DNA of 64,000 nt from Cavia porcellus (GCF_034190915.1 NW_026947484.1:186428982-186492981), one strand, 5' to 3'; positions 34,775 to 47,679 are shown, numbered from the stretch's first letter. Translations and numbers: made by a program. The notes: generated by a model from the letters alone, not told the origin.

Positions 34775-35400
34775 AGAAATTGCTAGGTCAAGTGCCAGCT
34801 AGGCACTAAAACTATGCCAGGGATGGTAAGCAAGACAGGTGTGATTCTTCCCTGTTCTTCATAGAGCTTAGAACCAAGAGGAGCAGATAAATAGTCAAAC
34901 CAACAGCAAAAAAAAAAATCACAATGCAAAAATTCTAAATATTGATATAGGGGGGAAGTAGGGACCTTTAACATATGCCAGAAGATGGGATCTATGAGGG
35001 CTTTCTAAAGGAAGTGACATTTAAAGTGGTACCTGAAAGAGAAATAGACTTTAGCAAGGTAAATAGAAACAAAAGATATTCCAGTTTGAAACATCATGTG
35101 GGCAGGCCAAAAGAGAAGACACAGCACATCCTGTTAAAGAAAGTTCTGAAGTCGGTAAAGGATGCAAGAAGATGTATCAAGAGAAGAACCTGAGGATTTA
35201 AGTAAGGGATTCACAGCGAAGAGACCAGGCTCCACCTCAAATGCAGCTCATATGTTAGGTTAAAAGGCTGTACAGAATACATGAGAAAACAAAACCAAAA
35301 GCTGGAAGGTCACCATAGGATTGTTATTATCACGCAGGTAAGAGCTGATGAAAGCTGAATTGTAGTCTTGAGAAATGGAGGACAAGGAAATTGGATGGGT
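34775..35400 (-). mobile_element. LINE-2 (L2) 3' region
   Basis: Antisense L2 order: 'ccaggcac'-like 'ccagctaggcactaaaacta', 'cttcatagagcttagaacca', 'aaggaagtgacatttaaagt', 'gatattccagtttgaaacat'. The frame at 34975-35193 is inside it. Confidence 0.75.
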
Positions 35401-35424
35401 TAGAAACATTTAAGAAATAAAAGC

Positions 35425-35850
35425 CACAGAGTGACTAAGAACTTGTGTGTTGATTATTCTGTAGTAAAATCCCATAGTGTCTATATCCTAATCCCTGGAA
35501 TCTCTGAATATATTAAACAGAGATTCCAGAAAGCCCAATGTACTGTGAACATAAGGGTCCTAAAAAATAGAAAAAAATGGCAGAGAGAGAGATGCAGAGA
35601 GATGGCCATAAAAAAAAGACTGGGCATATCTGTCCTTGATGGGCAGAAGATGGAAGAAGAAAGCCATGAACTGGAAGAGTGACATTCTTCAGAAGCTGGA
35701 AAAAGCCAAAAGGAGCATTCTTGCCTAGAAACTACAGAAGAGATGAAATCTTGCCAGCACCTTGATTTTAGCTCATTTTGGGCTTCTGATCTCCAATGAG
35801 GGAATACACTAAATTTGCACAGTTAAGTAATGTACTTATTGGTAAATTAT
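35425..35850 (+). mobile_element. MLT1-like MaLR LTR
   Basis: 'tatatcctaatccctggaat' (35481-35500), 'aatatattaaacagagattc', 'ttcagaagctggaaaaagcc' and 'gccagcaccttgattttagc' (35753-35772) are in the order of an old pan-placental LTR. The 83-codon frame at 35431-35682 is inside it. Confidence 0.75.
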
Positions 35851-36088
35851 TATGGTAGTAGTGTAAAAACACAAGAAGGGAAAAAAAAGGATTGAGGATA
35901 ATGCTAAGAGAGTGCCTCCAGTCTGAAACACTGGAGAAGCAGAAACGGGTCAGGAGGTAGATATTTACTTTTGAATACACTGGGTTTAGGAATCAAAAAA
36001 GAACTCTAGATGAGAGATACAGAGTTAAGAGTCATTAATATGTGTGGTAACTTAGGCTACCAAATAAAAGTGGTTACTTTGAGGGCCT

Positions 36089-36180
36089 GAAGGTGAAAAG
36101 AGAAGAGAGGAGAAAAAAGGGGAAGAGGAGAGGAGTGGAGGGGACAAGAGGAGAAAAGAATAGAAGAAAGAGAGAATTAA
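36089..36180 (+). repeat. Polypurine tract
   Basis: Nearly pure A/G. Produces the spurious 125-codon minus-strand frame 36074-36451. Confidence 0.9.
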
Positions 36181-36394
36181 ATCTAACACCCAGCCCGTAA
36201 GAGCACAAGGATTTAGAAGTCAGGGAGAGAAGAAGCATCCAAAAGTGAGAAAGAGCAGTCAAGAAGAAAAAAATCAGGAAAGCCCAGCGATACAAGGCAG
36301 GAAATGACAGTGGCCCAAGCCGAGGGATGTCTGAGCTATCAGAAGCTAAAGAGCCCAGGAGGCTGTTTCCACTGCAAACTTCAGAGGCAGCGTG

Positions 36395-36520
36395 GACCAG
36401 CCAACACCCTGGTTTTGGACTCCTAGCCTCCAGAACTTTGATACAATACATTCAGGCTGTTCTAAACAACTCAGTTTGTGGTATTTTATTACTGAGTCCT
36501 AAAAAACTAATATTCCTTGT
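36395..36520 (+). mobile_element. 3' end of an MLT1-like LTR
   Basis: 'ctagcctccagaactttgat', 'ctcagtttgtggtattttat' and the end 'aaaaactaata' match the 3' part of the same LTR type as 35.4 kb. A separate fragment, since 35.4-35.85 kb carries its own 3' part. Confidence 0.7.
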
Positions 36521-36573
36521 GACTTCTCAGCCTGGATTGTTTTTGAAATATGTATTGCATACTTTTAAAACAG

Positions 36574-36664
36574 TTTTTTTGGTTGTTGTTGTTACCGGGG
36601 ATTGAACTCACAGCCACACACTTGCAAGGCAGGCGCTTATGCCACTGAGCTAAATCCCTGGCCC
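36574..36664 (-). mobile_element. ID-type SINE, reverse strand
   Basis: T tail at about 36574-36592, then 'accggggattgaactcacag' (reverse B-box) and 'ccactgagctaaatccctgg' (reverse A-box). The best preserved ID copy with its B-box intact. Confidence 0.92.
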
Positions 36665-36944
36665 ATAAAACAGCATTTTTTATTCACTTTATGTTCATTT
36701 ATACCAGCAAAATAACAAGAGACTGTCTAAGAAGAAGGTCCATTGCAATAGATGCATCATAATAAAAATCAGGAGCAATTTAAAAACAAAAATTGGCTAA
36801 ACCATACATTCATAACCAGAAATACGGGATCATGTATCGAGTACTAGCAAAATATTATTTTGAGAGAAATTAGTGATATGGGAAAACGTTCATATATTTT
36901 TATGTGAAAAAGCTGGTTATATTTGGTCCAATATAACACCATCT

Positions 36945-37142
36945 TTTTATCTATATTTCAGCTCTGTTACTTGCTATGTGTTCTTGGGAATAACCCTTAA
37001 CAGTGTAAGCTTCACTTTAATCAGCTGCAAATCAGGACTAAGAATTTGTTCTTTGACTATTGTGAGGGTAAAATAAGGTGTTCGGTATGATACATATTAG
37101 CATAATGTCTAGCAAACATTTAGTAGTCAATAATTGTTATGC
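36945..37142 (+). repeat. MIR SINE
   Basis: 'cagctctgttacttgctatg', 'gtgttcttgggaataaccct', 'ttgtgagggtaaaataaggt' and 'catttagtagtcaataattg' are in MIR order. Confidence 0.85.
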
Positions 37143-37790
37143 ACTATAGTACTCTTATTATATGTCAATCTTATAAAATTAGTCTAATAGAAACCAGAAG
37201 TCCATGCCAGCTTTCCAAGGCGTAATTCTATGATTTTTTAATGTTCATCATTTAGAATTGCTGTAAGGTGTCAAAATATTTGTTTCACTAGCTGGGTACT
37301 AACACTCAGAGATCAGTAATTCAGAGCAGCAAATCAGAGCAGTTCTTTGTGTTCATAACTATGACTTCCTGTTAAAGATATAATTTCAGCATGAAGAAAA
37401 TTTCTAGAAAGGGAATAATAAAAGGCTAGGCAGGTTAAAAACGTTTGATTACTGTAAGGTAAATGATAACTGAAATATCATTGCCAACAATTTCCTATTG
37501 TAGTCTTTGGTGTAATTTCCTCAAAGCATTTTATATGATAAAAGCAGTGAAAAACAGTTTTCTTTTTCCTCATGGAGAATTTAACAATGGAAAATGCTAT
37601 TGCTGATTACTTAAGATGGTCTTATGGAGCCACTGTGAAAATTAGCATTCATTCAATATTATAGAGGGAAATTTTTCTTTTCTAGGAAAAAAGGAAACAG
37701 AAAAGGATATTTAGGCCTGACAATTATTCATGCAGCCCCTGAATTTGCTTACTGTATGTCCTGTGCAACTACTACAAGTGGAGAACACAG
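37143..37790. other. Unassigned non-coding DNA, possible conserved stretch
   Basis: No gene. The stretch 37690-37780 ('atttaggcctgacaattatt', 'catgcagcccctgaatttgc') is repeat-free by eye and could be a conserved element. Unproven. Confidence 0.4.
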
Positions 37791-37794
37791 TAAT

Positions 37795-37985
37795 TTTACA
37801 AGCAAATACATTTTTATTAAAATTCATTTATTTAAAAATTGATATCTATTTTATTATTTTATTGTATATATTTCACATAACATGTGTGTGATTTTTTCAG
37901 CATGTAAATTACCATATCCCTCATCTCACATAGCTTGCAACCTTACTGAGACAGTAGATTTTAGGTACTCTTATCATGATTTCTT
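37795..37985 (-). mobile_element. LINE-1 3' UTR fragment
   Basis: 'ttattgtatatatttcacat' then 'aattaccatatccctcatct' resembles the reverse of the L1 3' UTR ('catatccatcacctcacata'). Confidence 0.5.
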
Positions 37986-37989
37986 TATT

Positions 37990-39640
37990 CATCTTCAAAG
38001 TCATCTTTTTTTTTCTGGATGCACCTGATTATTCTTGCAGGAATTTCTTGAAATTCATTGCTATCTCTTAGTTCAATTAGCCAAATCAGTGGGGATGGGA
38101 AGTGTTGGACATACGCATGAGAAATTCAAGTGCTTACACTCATCTTCCAAACTTTATCAGTAGGGGTCTTTTTCTAATACATGCTTGAAAAAGTCTCATC
38201 AGTTTTAGAGTTGACAACATCTCTAGCATCGCTACTCCCCGTACTTACTGCTGACATTTTTTAAAGACAGAGATGACTCAGACACCTGTTATTGATGAGT
38301 CAAATTTTAGACTAACGGGTTGATCAATTATTTCATTTTCAAAAGAACCATTTGTCTCAGATAACTACTAGACAATTCCAAAGAAAATAATACCAAATAG
38401 TTATCTTTACTTTGAAAATAGATTAAAGCCAAAATTCAAGAACATTGAGTTAATGTTTCTCTTCCCAAATAACCTACTATCTAACAACTTATGGAAATAC
38501 TTATATAAAATTCATTGACACTTCACATGGGTGCAAGTATGTTTTCCTGTACACTATTCCACGTTTTCTGAGAGCAAAGAACAAGTAAATTCAACCCAGT
38601 CTATATAGGTTTTGGATGAACATTAAAGTGAAACTAGAATAACAAATCAAGAATAACTAAAAAGTGAAAACTTAAGCCAGATATTTATTCTCAGATTTAT
38701 AAACACTTATTTTGATAAAAATCAATGCGAATTTTTAATCTTTTTCTTTTTTACTTATAATTTCTGTCTCTGAATTACACATATAGAAAATTTTATTAGG
38801 AAAATGAAGGTAAGGAAAAGAAAAAACTATGAAATGAATATAAATGAAAAAAACAGGCACATTGATATATATTTTCAATTAAAATTCTCTTTCTCAAGTA
38901 AAATGGGTATCATACCAGTGAAACTTTACTTTCCAGATTTTATAATGGTTGTCATCAAAGTAATGAAAACCTGTTCTTGAATGTTCTTTGATATGGGGCA
39001 GCCCTGATTCTCATAAGGTAAAATTCAGATTAACCATTGAAGTCTTAGAACACTGTGAGTATGGACTTTCGTGTGCTACTGCTTATGGATTTGTGACTAT
39101 TTGTCTGCTGTGTCTGACTCTTTCCAAAGGGAAGGAGTTCTATCTACACACTTCTACTCTGATTTGTGACTCAAACTCTTAATACTGGAAACAAACCTTA
39201 GGCCATACTCTCAGATTTCTGTGAATGCTGGTGTGGCTGATACAATGATGCATGACCCAGGTCATCCTGCAGAAGACTCACTGCCCAAGCTACCAGCAGG
39301 GCAGCCTCTAGATGTGAGCCCCTTCCAGGGCTGTTAGCTGCAGAGGATTATCTAGCTTGTTCTTCATGAGATTGACCATCCCTAGCTGTTAAACAAAATG
39401 GTGCAAAAAGCCCTGACCATTCTGAACCATTATGGGACGACTGATGAAAAATACCTATTCCATTGCTCCCTGCCAGACTGGCTGAGACTTTTTCTGATGT
39501 GTATCACAACTAAATATCTTCCTCTACCCAATCTTGCTCCATCCACAATTTCCACATGGTTGATCTTTAATAAGCCTATAATACTTGAAATTCTATCTTA
39601 ATACCTTCTTTCAGAGAACTTAAGAAGGATGATACGGTGG
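37990..39640. other. Unassigned non-coding DNA
   Basis: No gene. The 39200-39640 part is less AT-rich and may be an old LINE or LTR 3' region (it contains 'cctctacccaatcttgctcc'), but the family could not be named. Confidence 0.4.
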
Positions 39641-39690
39641 AATATACAAAGGTGAATGTTCTCAGATGTTCAAGACGCTATGTTAAAAAC

Positions 39691-39920
39691 AGGTAAGCAG
39701 TGCGAGCTGCATGCACTCCAGGGAAAGAAAAGCCAGCGTCTCCTGAGAATCCACCATGCTGGGACTTGGGGGACCAAACAAGAAATCAACCAGCCAGCCT
39801 TTCTGGTAAGCAGTGCCAGCTGTGCATGTGCCAAAGAGAAAAAAGTCAGTGTCTCCCATGAGCTCAAAGGTGTGGGGGCTGACAATCAAAGGTCTCATTC
39901 CCCCCACCCTGTTAGCAAGC
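39691..39920 (+). repeat. Diverged tandem duplication, period about 113 bp
   Basis: 'ggtaagcagtgcgagctg' at 39692 recurs as 'ggtaagcagtgccagctg' at 39805, each followed by 'agagaaaa/gggaaagaaaa', 'gtcagtgtctcc/gccagcgtctcc' and a G-rich end. The overlapping frames on both strands (39656-39943, 39670-39885, 39683-39907, 39813-40055) reflect this GC-richer duplication and show no protein family. Confidence 0.75.
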
Positions 39921-40369
39921 AGATTGTTCCAAGGACAGCCTAAGTTGATAGCAACTAAGGTACATAAAGCAACTAAACACTTGTATTGTTTGATTGATTA
40001 TGCTGACCTGAGGCCAGAGATCTGGAACATCTCTTGGAAGGATGATAGTATGTAATATAGTAAATACAGGGGATTTCCTTCTATCTTATCTTTGAATGTC
40101 AATATAGCTTTTGCTGCTTTGTTTTGTTCTTATTAATTGTTTTGCTCTATTCAATATTCTGTTTTGATTGCTTTTATAGTGTTTTGTTTGGGGTCTGATT
40201 TTGCTATACCTGATGGAATGGGCAACTATTGTGAAGATAACAAGATATACTATGGTAAATATTGTTGTTTTCCCAATATCCTGCTCTGAAGTTCTGAATC
40301 GTTTCACTGAATTGTCTTGATTGGCATTGTCCTGTCTTTTGTTGTATTTTGCAACCTTTAAAGTTAAAA

Positions 40370-40625
40370 AAAGTTTAAAAAGAAGCTATGATAAATACAG
40401 TAGACAAATCATAATACATCATATCAGTGGAGAGAAAGATAACTATGTGGTTATCTTTTCACAAATTGAGCAGTCTTTCGATATAAGAAACTCAACAAAC
40501 TAGAAATAGGAGCAAATATCATTAATCTAATAGAAGCTATTGTATGAAAAAGAATAAATGTCATACTTAATGATGAAAGGCTGAAATCTTTCCCCTAAAA
40601 TCAAGAAAGGTCCCCTTGGGCTTTG
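40370..40625 (+). mobile_element. Old LINE-1 ORF2 fragment
   Basis: 'gtcatacttaatgatgaaag' then 'gctgaaatctttcccctaaa' (40560-40599) is the degenerate form of the L1 ORF2 block 'atactcaatggtgaaaagctgaaagca'. The 60-codon frame at 40321-40503 partly overlaps it. Confidence 0.75.
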
Positions 40626-40629
40626 GGTA

Positions 40630-43445
40630 CATATTAAGATGAAGCCATCCTGGTTTACCTCTAATAAAGGAAAATGAACCCCAAAGATTCAGAGGGAGTT
40701 CTGGGGACAACTGTAGGAAGAGTCCACTCTACAGTCTGAGTGTTCCTAGCATGGCCACCTTCTGAAAACTGCTCTCAGCCCACTCTCATTTAAATAACTT
40801 GTTTGACCTATTGAGGAATGCCCAAATCCATTTTCTAACAACTTTCTGGGAATAGTTTATTATGGCTTCACTTTCACATAATAACTCATTATTTCTATTA
40901 ATGTTTTTCTAATTCCCACAGTCTCTTTTGTGTGCTAATAGGTACCTCTACTGCTTCTGAGACCCCATGTCTCTATGTTTAGGATCATGAGTATAAATGG
41001 GGTCATGTGGCCCTGTCCTCTGTGCTCTGTGAAATGATCCCAGCCTCCTATCCTTGACTCTGTTCCACCCCTCCTCCTCACTGATCTCACAGGTAGCCCT
41101 GTGAATTAGTTGTCATTTTAAGCATGAGCAGAACATAGCCTACTTCAAACTAGCTTTATCTAGAAGGCGTATTCTAAAGGATCACTTTGCATAACTGAAG
41201 AAATAGTTGGACAACTAAGAGGTGGGCAATGTATTATTGGAATGTCACCTGGAATTTTGCTTATCCATCTTGCTGTTTCTGTTTCTTTCTGTGAGTCTGC
41301 TCCATTCTAACCACATGAGCATCCTTCAGAGCTAGAGACCAAGACCATCAAAACTTTTATATCAAAGCTTTCATGTAAGAGATGTACAGATACTATGCCT
41401 TAATGTTAATAGAAAAGCATAGAAAACCAAGCTTGTTGATTAAGAAATTAGAAAATATCTAGCCCATGAATTTGAAAGTAAAAGTAATCTAATCAAGCTC
41501 AGAGAGATGTTCTTCCTAAGCAGCAGATTTCTGTTGGTACTGCTGTTTGTTTTAATTCATCTTAATTTAGGTATAATATGTACCTTCTAGTCAGCCTCAG
41601 GCCCTGTAACATTCATCAAGGCCCTGCTGCATGGCTTTCTCTGAAACAATCCCACCCTCTCTAGACTGGTACCAGGCCATTTTCATTTCTCCATGCTCAA
41701 ACACCAATGCAATACTTTTATGAGGAGTCCCAAAGAAATCTTTCAATCAAAAACCAAAACAAGTTGTAAAAAGACTTAGGAACTATTGTAAAGTGAGTTG
41801 TTGTGTCCTGGATTAGGCAAGCATAGAATATTGTATTGATTAAAGAAGATAAAACAAACAGAGCTTTTGGTTCTGGACCTACTGGAGTAGCATTCAATGA
41901 AAGTACGTCATTGTCATCACCATTTCCACAGACACTGTCACCTTGTTGCTTAAAAGTTTTAGTCTTTTGTCTCCCTTCATAGGAATTTTCACCACGCTCC
42001 TTGCTAGTCACAGCATCTCCAACTTACCCAGATCTCAGGATATAGAAGAGAGTCCTCGCTAGCAGATCACCAAAGCATGCTGCTCCTTCAAAATACTAAA
42101 GCACTTGAACATTTCTAAAAGAGTTTCCCGGCTTGAGCAGCCTCACAGGAATCCCAATCAGCAAGTTCTACATCCACATCCCTGTATCCAAAGCCTAGAT
42201 GAGGCTTCATTATTGGGACCCTAGAGAACACTTCCACAACCAGACATTGAAGGCAAACACAATTTATTTCTTATGTTCTTTTGTATTAGATCTACAGATT
42301 GGGGCAGTTTCAAACTGTATCTTCCTTACAGATCAACAGTAAAGATTAATTAGGCAGTGTCAGCCAGACAGAGTTCTCCTGAGAGTTACGCATAAATGTA
42401 CTTACATTTGTTCTTAGGCTTAGGAAGTACTCTCTCATTCTCTGAGCTATTTAAGATAAAGACTGTTCATAAGTAAACAGATGAAAGAATATGCTTTGGT
42501 ATTCAATGTGGCATGCCTCAGTCAAATGGATAAAGGAAGGCTGCTGCATCTGAGGAAGCTGCTCAGTGAGTTATCACCGCTCTTAAGGAGCCACTTCCTT
42601 ATGGCACAGATGCAATTTTCAATACCATTTTGATTCAGCCCTTTATTAAAGATCTACCTCAAGTAGCCAATTGATTTGTGTGAGTCCCTGGAGTATATGC
42701 TTAAAGGAGGCTTCATTGCATTTATTTAAGACGCCCCTACTCCTGTATGAAATGCAATTGATTTGATACACAGGAAAAAGACAAAAGGCTTCACTTACTC
42801 AGGTCTATTTTGTTCCATTTTTGCATTACCATTTTTAGAAAACAATGGAAGTCTAGTTCGGAACCACAATTCTTGGATGCATGTTTATTTTCCTAGCTCA
42901 ATTTTTAAAAATACTTTCTCTCAATCTGGAAATGTGTCAGGTAGTTTGAGAAATGCTGGGAAATTTCCATGTGCTTATTACCTTGAACAACAAATACTTA
43001 TGAACATTTTGCACAGTTTTACATATGTTAGTTAGAATGGTGTCTTTAAAACTTTTTATTGTTTACTGGAATTCTTTCAATGGTAACAGTGCTTACTGTA
43101 TAGGTTGGACATTGGCAAAGGAGATCTGCTCTGTGAAGGCAACTTTGGAATCACCATATTTAGTGAGTTTCCTCCTGGGGCCTGGCAAGGGTGACTCATG
43201 TGTGACAACACAAATTCTAGGGAGAAATACTGAATATTTCATAAAGAAAATTTATTTGCTCTTCCATGCTATGGGCCAAGTTTACATGGGTCTTCAACTA
43301 GATTACCCAGGAGAACAAGACTGAGCCTCCTCTTTCCCCACTCTCTCTCTGAAACACATTTTCTTCCTTTTCTCCTTCTGATAATCCCTTTCTTTGAATG
43401 GTGACAACAGTAATGATCATGGTACTGACAGCAACCATCTCTCAT
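40630..43445. other. Unassigned non-coding DNA
   Basis: Nearly 3 kb with no repeat I can name and no recognised gene. Frames at 41718-42011, 42763-43035 and 43025-43324 (90-99 codons) show no domain. Old, unrecognisable repeats are likely. Confidence 0.4.
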
Positions 43446-43449
43446 TAGT

Positions 43450-43645
43450 AGCTGCTAACTAGTTTACTTTTGCTTGCTCATTTAATATTAACAGCAACTC
43501 CAACAGGAGCACTAACACCAGCATTACAAATAAGGAGGATGAGAACTAAAGAAATTAACTTGAAGTCACATATATTTGAACCCAGGTCTGTTTCACTCCA
43601 AAACCCATACTCTATACCTCTAAGCAACAATGATGCTGGAAATGT
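43450..43645 (-). repeat. MIR SINE
   Basis: Reverse MIR: 'ataaggaggatgagaactaa', 'aacccaggtctgtttcactc' and 'caaaacccatactctatacc' are diagnostic. The frame at 43470-43676 is antisense SINE. Confidence 0.85.
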
Positions 43646-43649
43646 GAGA

Positions 43650-45720
43650 TTAGAAAATCCTGGCAGAAATACATAAGCATTATATCAGTGCTGTCCTTGC
43701 ACATTCAAAACCCAGAAAAGAAAAAGAGCGGTCAAGCATTCAACACAAAGTAGTAAATGACAACTTTATGTTGTGAGTTTGACTTTCAATAAACATAAAT
43801 CCAGTTCAATTTCATGCATGGTAAAGATGATTTCCTTTCTGTAATAGGCAATAATACACAGAAAACTAAGCAGAATTGTGTGCAGAGATAATAATGCTAA
43901 AAGAAAACTCACAATCCTCCACTGAAAAAAACAAAAGCTTTCTTGCTTATTACAATATTCTCATTCTTACCATAAAAAAGAAAAAAAATGAAAACTGCTT
44001 AGGTGAAATTATGTTACATGTAATATAAAGGATAAAAAAGAAGAAAAACAAAATGCAAAGTAGATAAAACCTAAAGACCCTGTAAAGTAGAGGACCACTT
44101 TTCCAACACAAAGTTGCAAGATATATTATTAATGGATAGGTCCTTACATGCTAAGAGTTTGTCACACTGGGTAGCAACCCTCCCCACTATCTTCACTGAG
44201 CTACCCTGCCCGTCTGGCAACAGCTGTACCCAACACTTTCCAAGATGAAATCCAGGTGCCAATTATACAAAACTGACCTGATTTCAGGAACAACTCTGCA
44301 ATATTCGAACTTACATCAAGAGAGTACAATATTTGCTTAAAGTCCCAGATATTTTTTAATCTAGACAAAAAAGAGTGTGCTTTTTCCCTGCACAAATTGC
44401 TGTACCTCACAAAGCAATGCCAGCCAAATTAAGATCCAAGAATCTGCTCCTAGATTTTTAACAGCTGCTCACAAATTCAGTGGATTCCCTTGGTAGTGTA
44501 TTTCAACATCCCACACAGTCAGGAGGTTTCTCCTACTATTCAAACACTGTTCCTCTTTCTGAGATTTAAATACATCCCTGCTCATCTTATGCTAAGCAGA
44601 AACAAAATTGGACCATGTAGATACATAACACAGAGGAAAAATATTTTTCCTAATTTAACTGTAGCTATTTCTGATTTCTAATAGAGATAACATGATTCAT
44701 GTAATTCTTAACTTCTCCCAATCCAATTCAGAGACAAGAGGGGAGGAAATTAGTTTGAAGGGACTTCTGTTTTAAAATGGTGAGTTAAACATAAGAATTT
44801 AGTTCTTCTCCTCCCAAACCCTATTAAATGAGAACTTTTTTTAATGCATGTTAATCATTGTAAGTTATTACAAGGGAAATGATGGATGAAACATTCAAGT
44901 AAAATATCGGTGGCTAAAAAATGCATGGACAACTGACATGGTCAGACGTAAAGAAGCTGAATTCTAAATAAGCATCAGAGAAAGGCAAAAGGCCACCTGC
45001 TTTACATTGCATGGCTTCCAATAGGCTCACAATCACAGCACCAGATCCTCCTGGGAGAGGAAAAGAACATAAGGCGTCAAGTAAAAATTTGTTAGAGAAA
45101 TGTTTAAGAAATATCCCCTCACCCAAGTGATTCATTATTTTTCTTCCTGTGTCTTGGCAGGGCCTGAAGCTTCATTCTTAGGAAAGGAAACAAAGGATCT
45201 CTGAACTGCGCACACTACAACTAAGAACAGGGCCCCATCTTGAAACATAATTGGGAAACTGAGCATTTGGGTTCTCAAGGTTCAGAGGTCAGTGATGTTA
45301 CACATCCTGGTTCTCAGAATTTGGTCACCAGGCAGGGGATTGGAAAGTACTTTTCCAGGGCTTGTAACCAAACTGAAAAAGCTGATGATAATGATGTCAG
45401 AAGTTCTATAATAAAAGAGTCCATCTAGTCATTTTACGGAATTTAGCCTTACTGGCAGCCCTTTGTATTTCACCTGGAACCTTCCAGAATCTTCTTTTTC
45501 TCCTCCCTTCTAGACTCTCACTTTGCCTAGGCAAAGTCATCTGACAATATTTCCTAGATACTCTGGGTCACTTCCCACTCAATACCTATTAGCTCGTCAA
45601 GGTAACGATTGTATATAGTCACAAATTATTTTCTCCTTCCACAGAAAAGTGATATCTGTTGGAAGAGGTAGTGCATTCCATGCTACCCAACCGACATCCT
45701 CTTTCTTAGGGTTAATAAAC
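43650..45720. other. Unassigned non-coding DNA
   Basis: No gene. Two adjoining minus-strand frames (44071-44262 and 44201-44410) are in a stretch with no named repeat, but no family is recognised. Frames at 44490-44681, 44914-45135 and 45240-45428 are likewise unremarkable. Confidence 0.4.
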
Positions 45721-45724
45721 TTGT

Positions 45725-46080
45725 TCAATCTTGTAGTATAGATCAAGAATGATGCCCAAAACTCTCAAGCACTCAGGGCCAAGGCTTTTGGAAGACGATC
45801 AGATTGGGGGTTTAGCTGACTTATTAGGAAGTAGGACCTGGTTGAAAGTGGGTCATGGAGGAATGACATGGAAATCTGTATCTTTCTGCTTGGCTCCTCC
45901 TTTCTCTTTCTGCTTCCTGGCCACCCTGAGATGAGTGGCTTTCCTCTGCCTGGCCTTTGTGCTATGTTTTCTGATTGGATTAGGTCCAGCATAGACTGAA
46001 ATGTCTGAAATTGAGCCAAAGTATAAGTTGTATTGTCTAAATTGTGGGTGCTTGGTACTGTGCCTCATTAAAAAGACATC
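45725..46080 (+). mobile_element. MaLR LTR
   Basis: Sense order: 'aggaagtaggacctggttga' (45827-45846), 'gtgggtcatggaggaatgac', 'ctttctgcttcctggccacc' (45906-45925), 'tgagatgagtggctttcctc', 'agcatagactgaaatgtctg', 'attgagccaaagtataagtt'. The frames of 61-84 codons on both strands here are LTR artefacts. Confidence 0.75.
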
Positions 46081-46084
46081 GGTA

Positions 46085-46470
46085 TCCCTTCTAGGCCCTT
46101 CAGTATATAAGTTTAATATAAGTTGCTTAATTATAAATTAATTCATAAACTTATTAAGCTATTACTTCTAATTATATCGAGGCTAGGCCTCCCTGCAGAG
46201 CAGCCTGTTTGCAACTGCAGGCCATCGAGGGGGTTCCTAGACACTGCCTTTAACCTTTAATCAAGAAGAATAGGGAGGTCCCTCTCAGCCCCAGGGTACC
46301 TCTTGGGGCCCTCTAAGGTTCTGTAGTGTTGTATTGTAGCTGCACTTCTCTCTCTATCCAGTCAGCTTTCTGTTTCTTCCCAGCTGATCTTCTGAGTTCA
46401 TCTTGAAATAAACTTCCCATTCATAAATCTCTACCTCAGAGAAGAAAACCCACAACAATCTGTTATAGGC
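46085..46470 (+). mobile_element. Candidate ERV LTR of a different type
   Basis: A block of about 280 bp, less AT-rich than its flanks, ends with 'tcttgaaataaacttcccat' (46402-46421), a polyadenylation-signal layout, and then 'acaaca'. That resembles the R-U5 part of a retroviral LTR. The 5' end is uncertain and no internal genes are visible. Confidence 0.35.
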
Positions 46471-47510
46471 TTAAGGCAATTTAACATATGTACCTACTTG
46501 GATATAAAAATATGTCTTCATGAATGCATGTGGCCATAGTATATGTAAAACAAATCATGAAAAAAACATAGCACCATTTCAAAATGAAGCACAAAACAGT
46601 GCTTGAGTGAGACAGGTAGAAGGGAGATGAAGTGGCTGGCAACTAGAGAGATGGGAGGAGAGGAAATCGGCAGCATTTTGTTTGAGTACCACAGACTGAG
46701 AGGACATAAGCACGAATGGAAAGAGTGGCTTTTTCACAATACCTGACCTATGGAGAAGTAGAAGCAGTTCTTCTTTGGGCTTACACTATCAAATTATGGT
46801 ATTAACAGTAAGTGAAGGATTTTCCCCCTCAAAATAAAGTGGTCTTAACACTAGCCCACTGGAATGCTGGCACAAAGCCACAGAGGCATATGGGAAAAGG
46901 TAAGACCTCTAGTACCAGGAGGTGATCTATGTGTACCAGTGGCAAGGTGGCATCCTTTATAACTTAACTACTCACAGCATAGGACAGGCAAGTAGAGAAG
47001 TGAGGGAAAGTGACAAATTTAGTAGTAGTAGAGAAGACATGTCCTAAGAGCCCTCTCAGGTCATGCCTTGTAGACTATATATACCAGAAGAGATTAAGTT
47101 TCTATTTTAAGAATGATTTTCACATATGCATTAGCATATGTTCTTACCTGAAATTTGAGCAGATTTCCACAATAAAATAGAGAACTAACATTGATTTATG
47201 ACTCCTAATTATACCCCTTTGCTAAAGCCAATTGCTTGTTTCAACTAGAAATATACCTTACTTAAGATATTAGCACCCCAAAATAATTGATAATGGGTTT
47301 GCATTTCCACAAGTGTGCTTGAATTTCAGTTATCTGATGTCTCACAGCAGGGAATTACTATTTGCATTTTCAGGTACCTGACATCTGGAACTCAGGCATT
47401 AGACGAAACACAATTATCCTTCACAATAAAAGTAAACAGAGCTCGGCATGAATCTGCTAATTGTTCTTTCCTGCTGAGCTACAATTTCCAGTCAGCATAG
47501 ATACATAAAA
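46471..47510. other. Unassigned non-coding DNA
   Basis: No gene or named repeat. The 61-codon frame at 47315-47500 has no family features. Confidence 0.45.
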
Positions 47511-47512
47511 GA

Positions 47513-47655
47513 GTAAGTACCAATCTGTCCATTCTTCCCATAAAGGCCAAAGTCATCTTCTCAAAGTCAATATCACATTACTTCAGTCTCCTACTTAAAA
47601 CTTTCCCTTGGAAATAAAATTTGAATTCTTTATCAAATCTAAATAAGATCCTAGA
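47513..47655 (+). mobile_element. LINE-2 (L2) fragment
   Basis: 'aatatcacattacttcagtc' then 'tcctacttaaaactttccct' corresponds to the L2 block 'tgtcactcccctgcttaaaacccttc'. Confidence 0.7.
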
Positions 47656-47679
47656 TTAACAAGTCTGAAGCTTAAATCT

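Noticed and set aside
36074..36451. 125-codon hydrophobic minus-strand frame
   Set aside because: Built on a polypurine tract and part of an MLT1-like LTR end.
35425..36520. One MLT1-like LTR split by a large insertion
   Set aside because: The first fragment carries its own 3' portion, so the two pieces are better read as separate copies.
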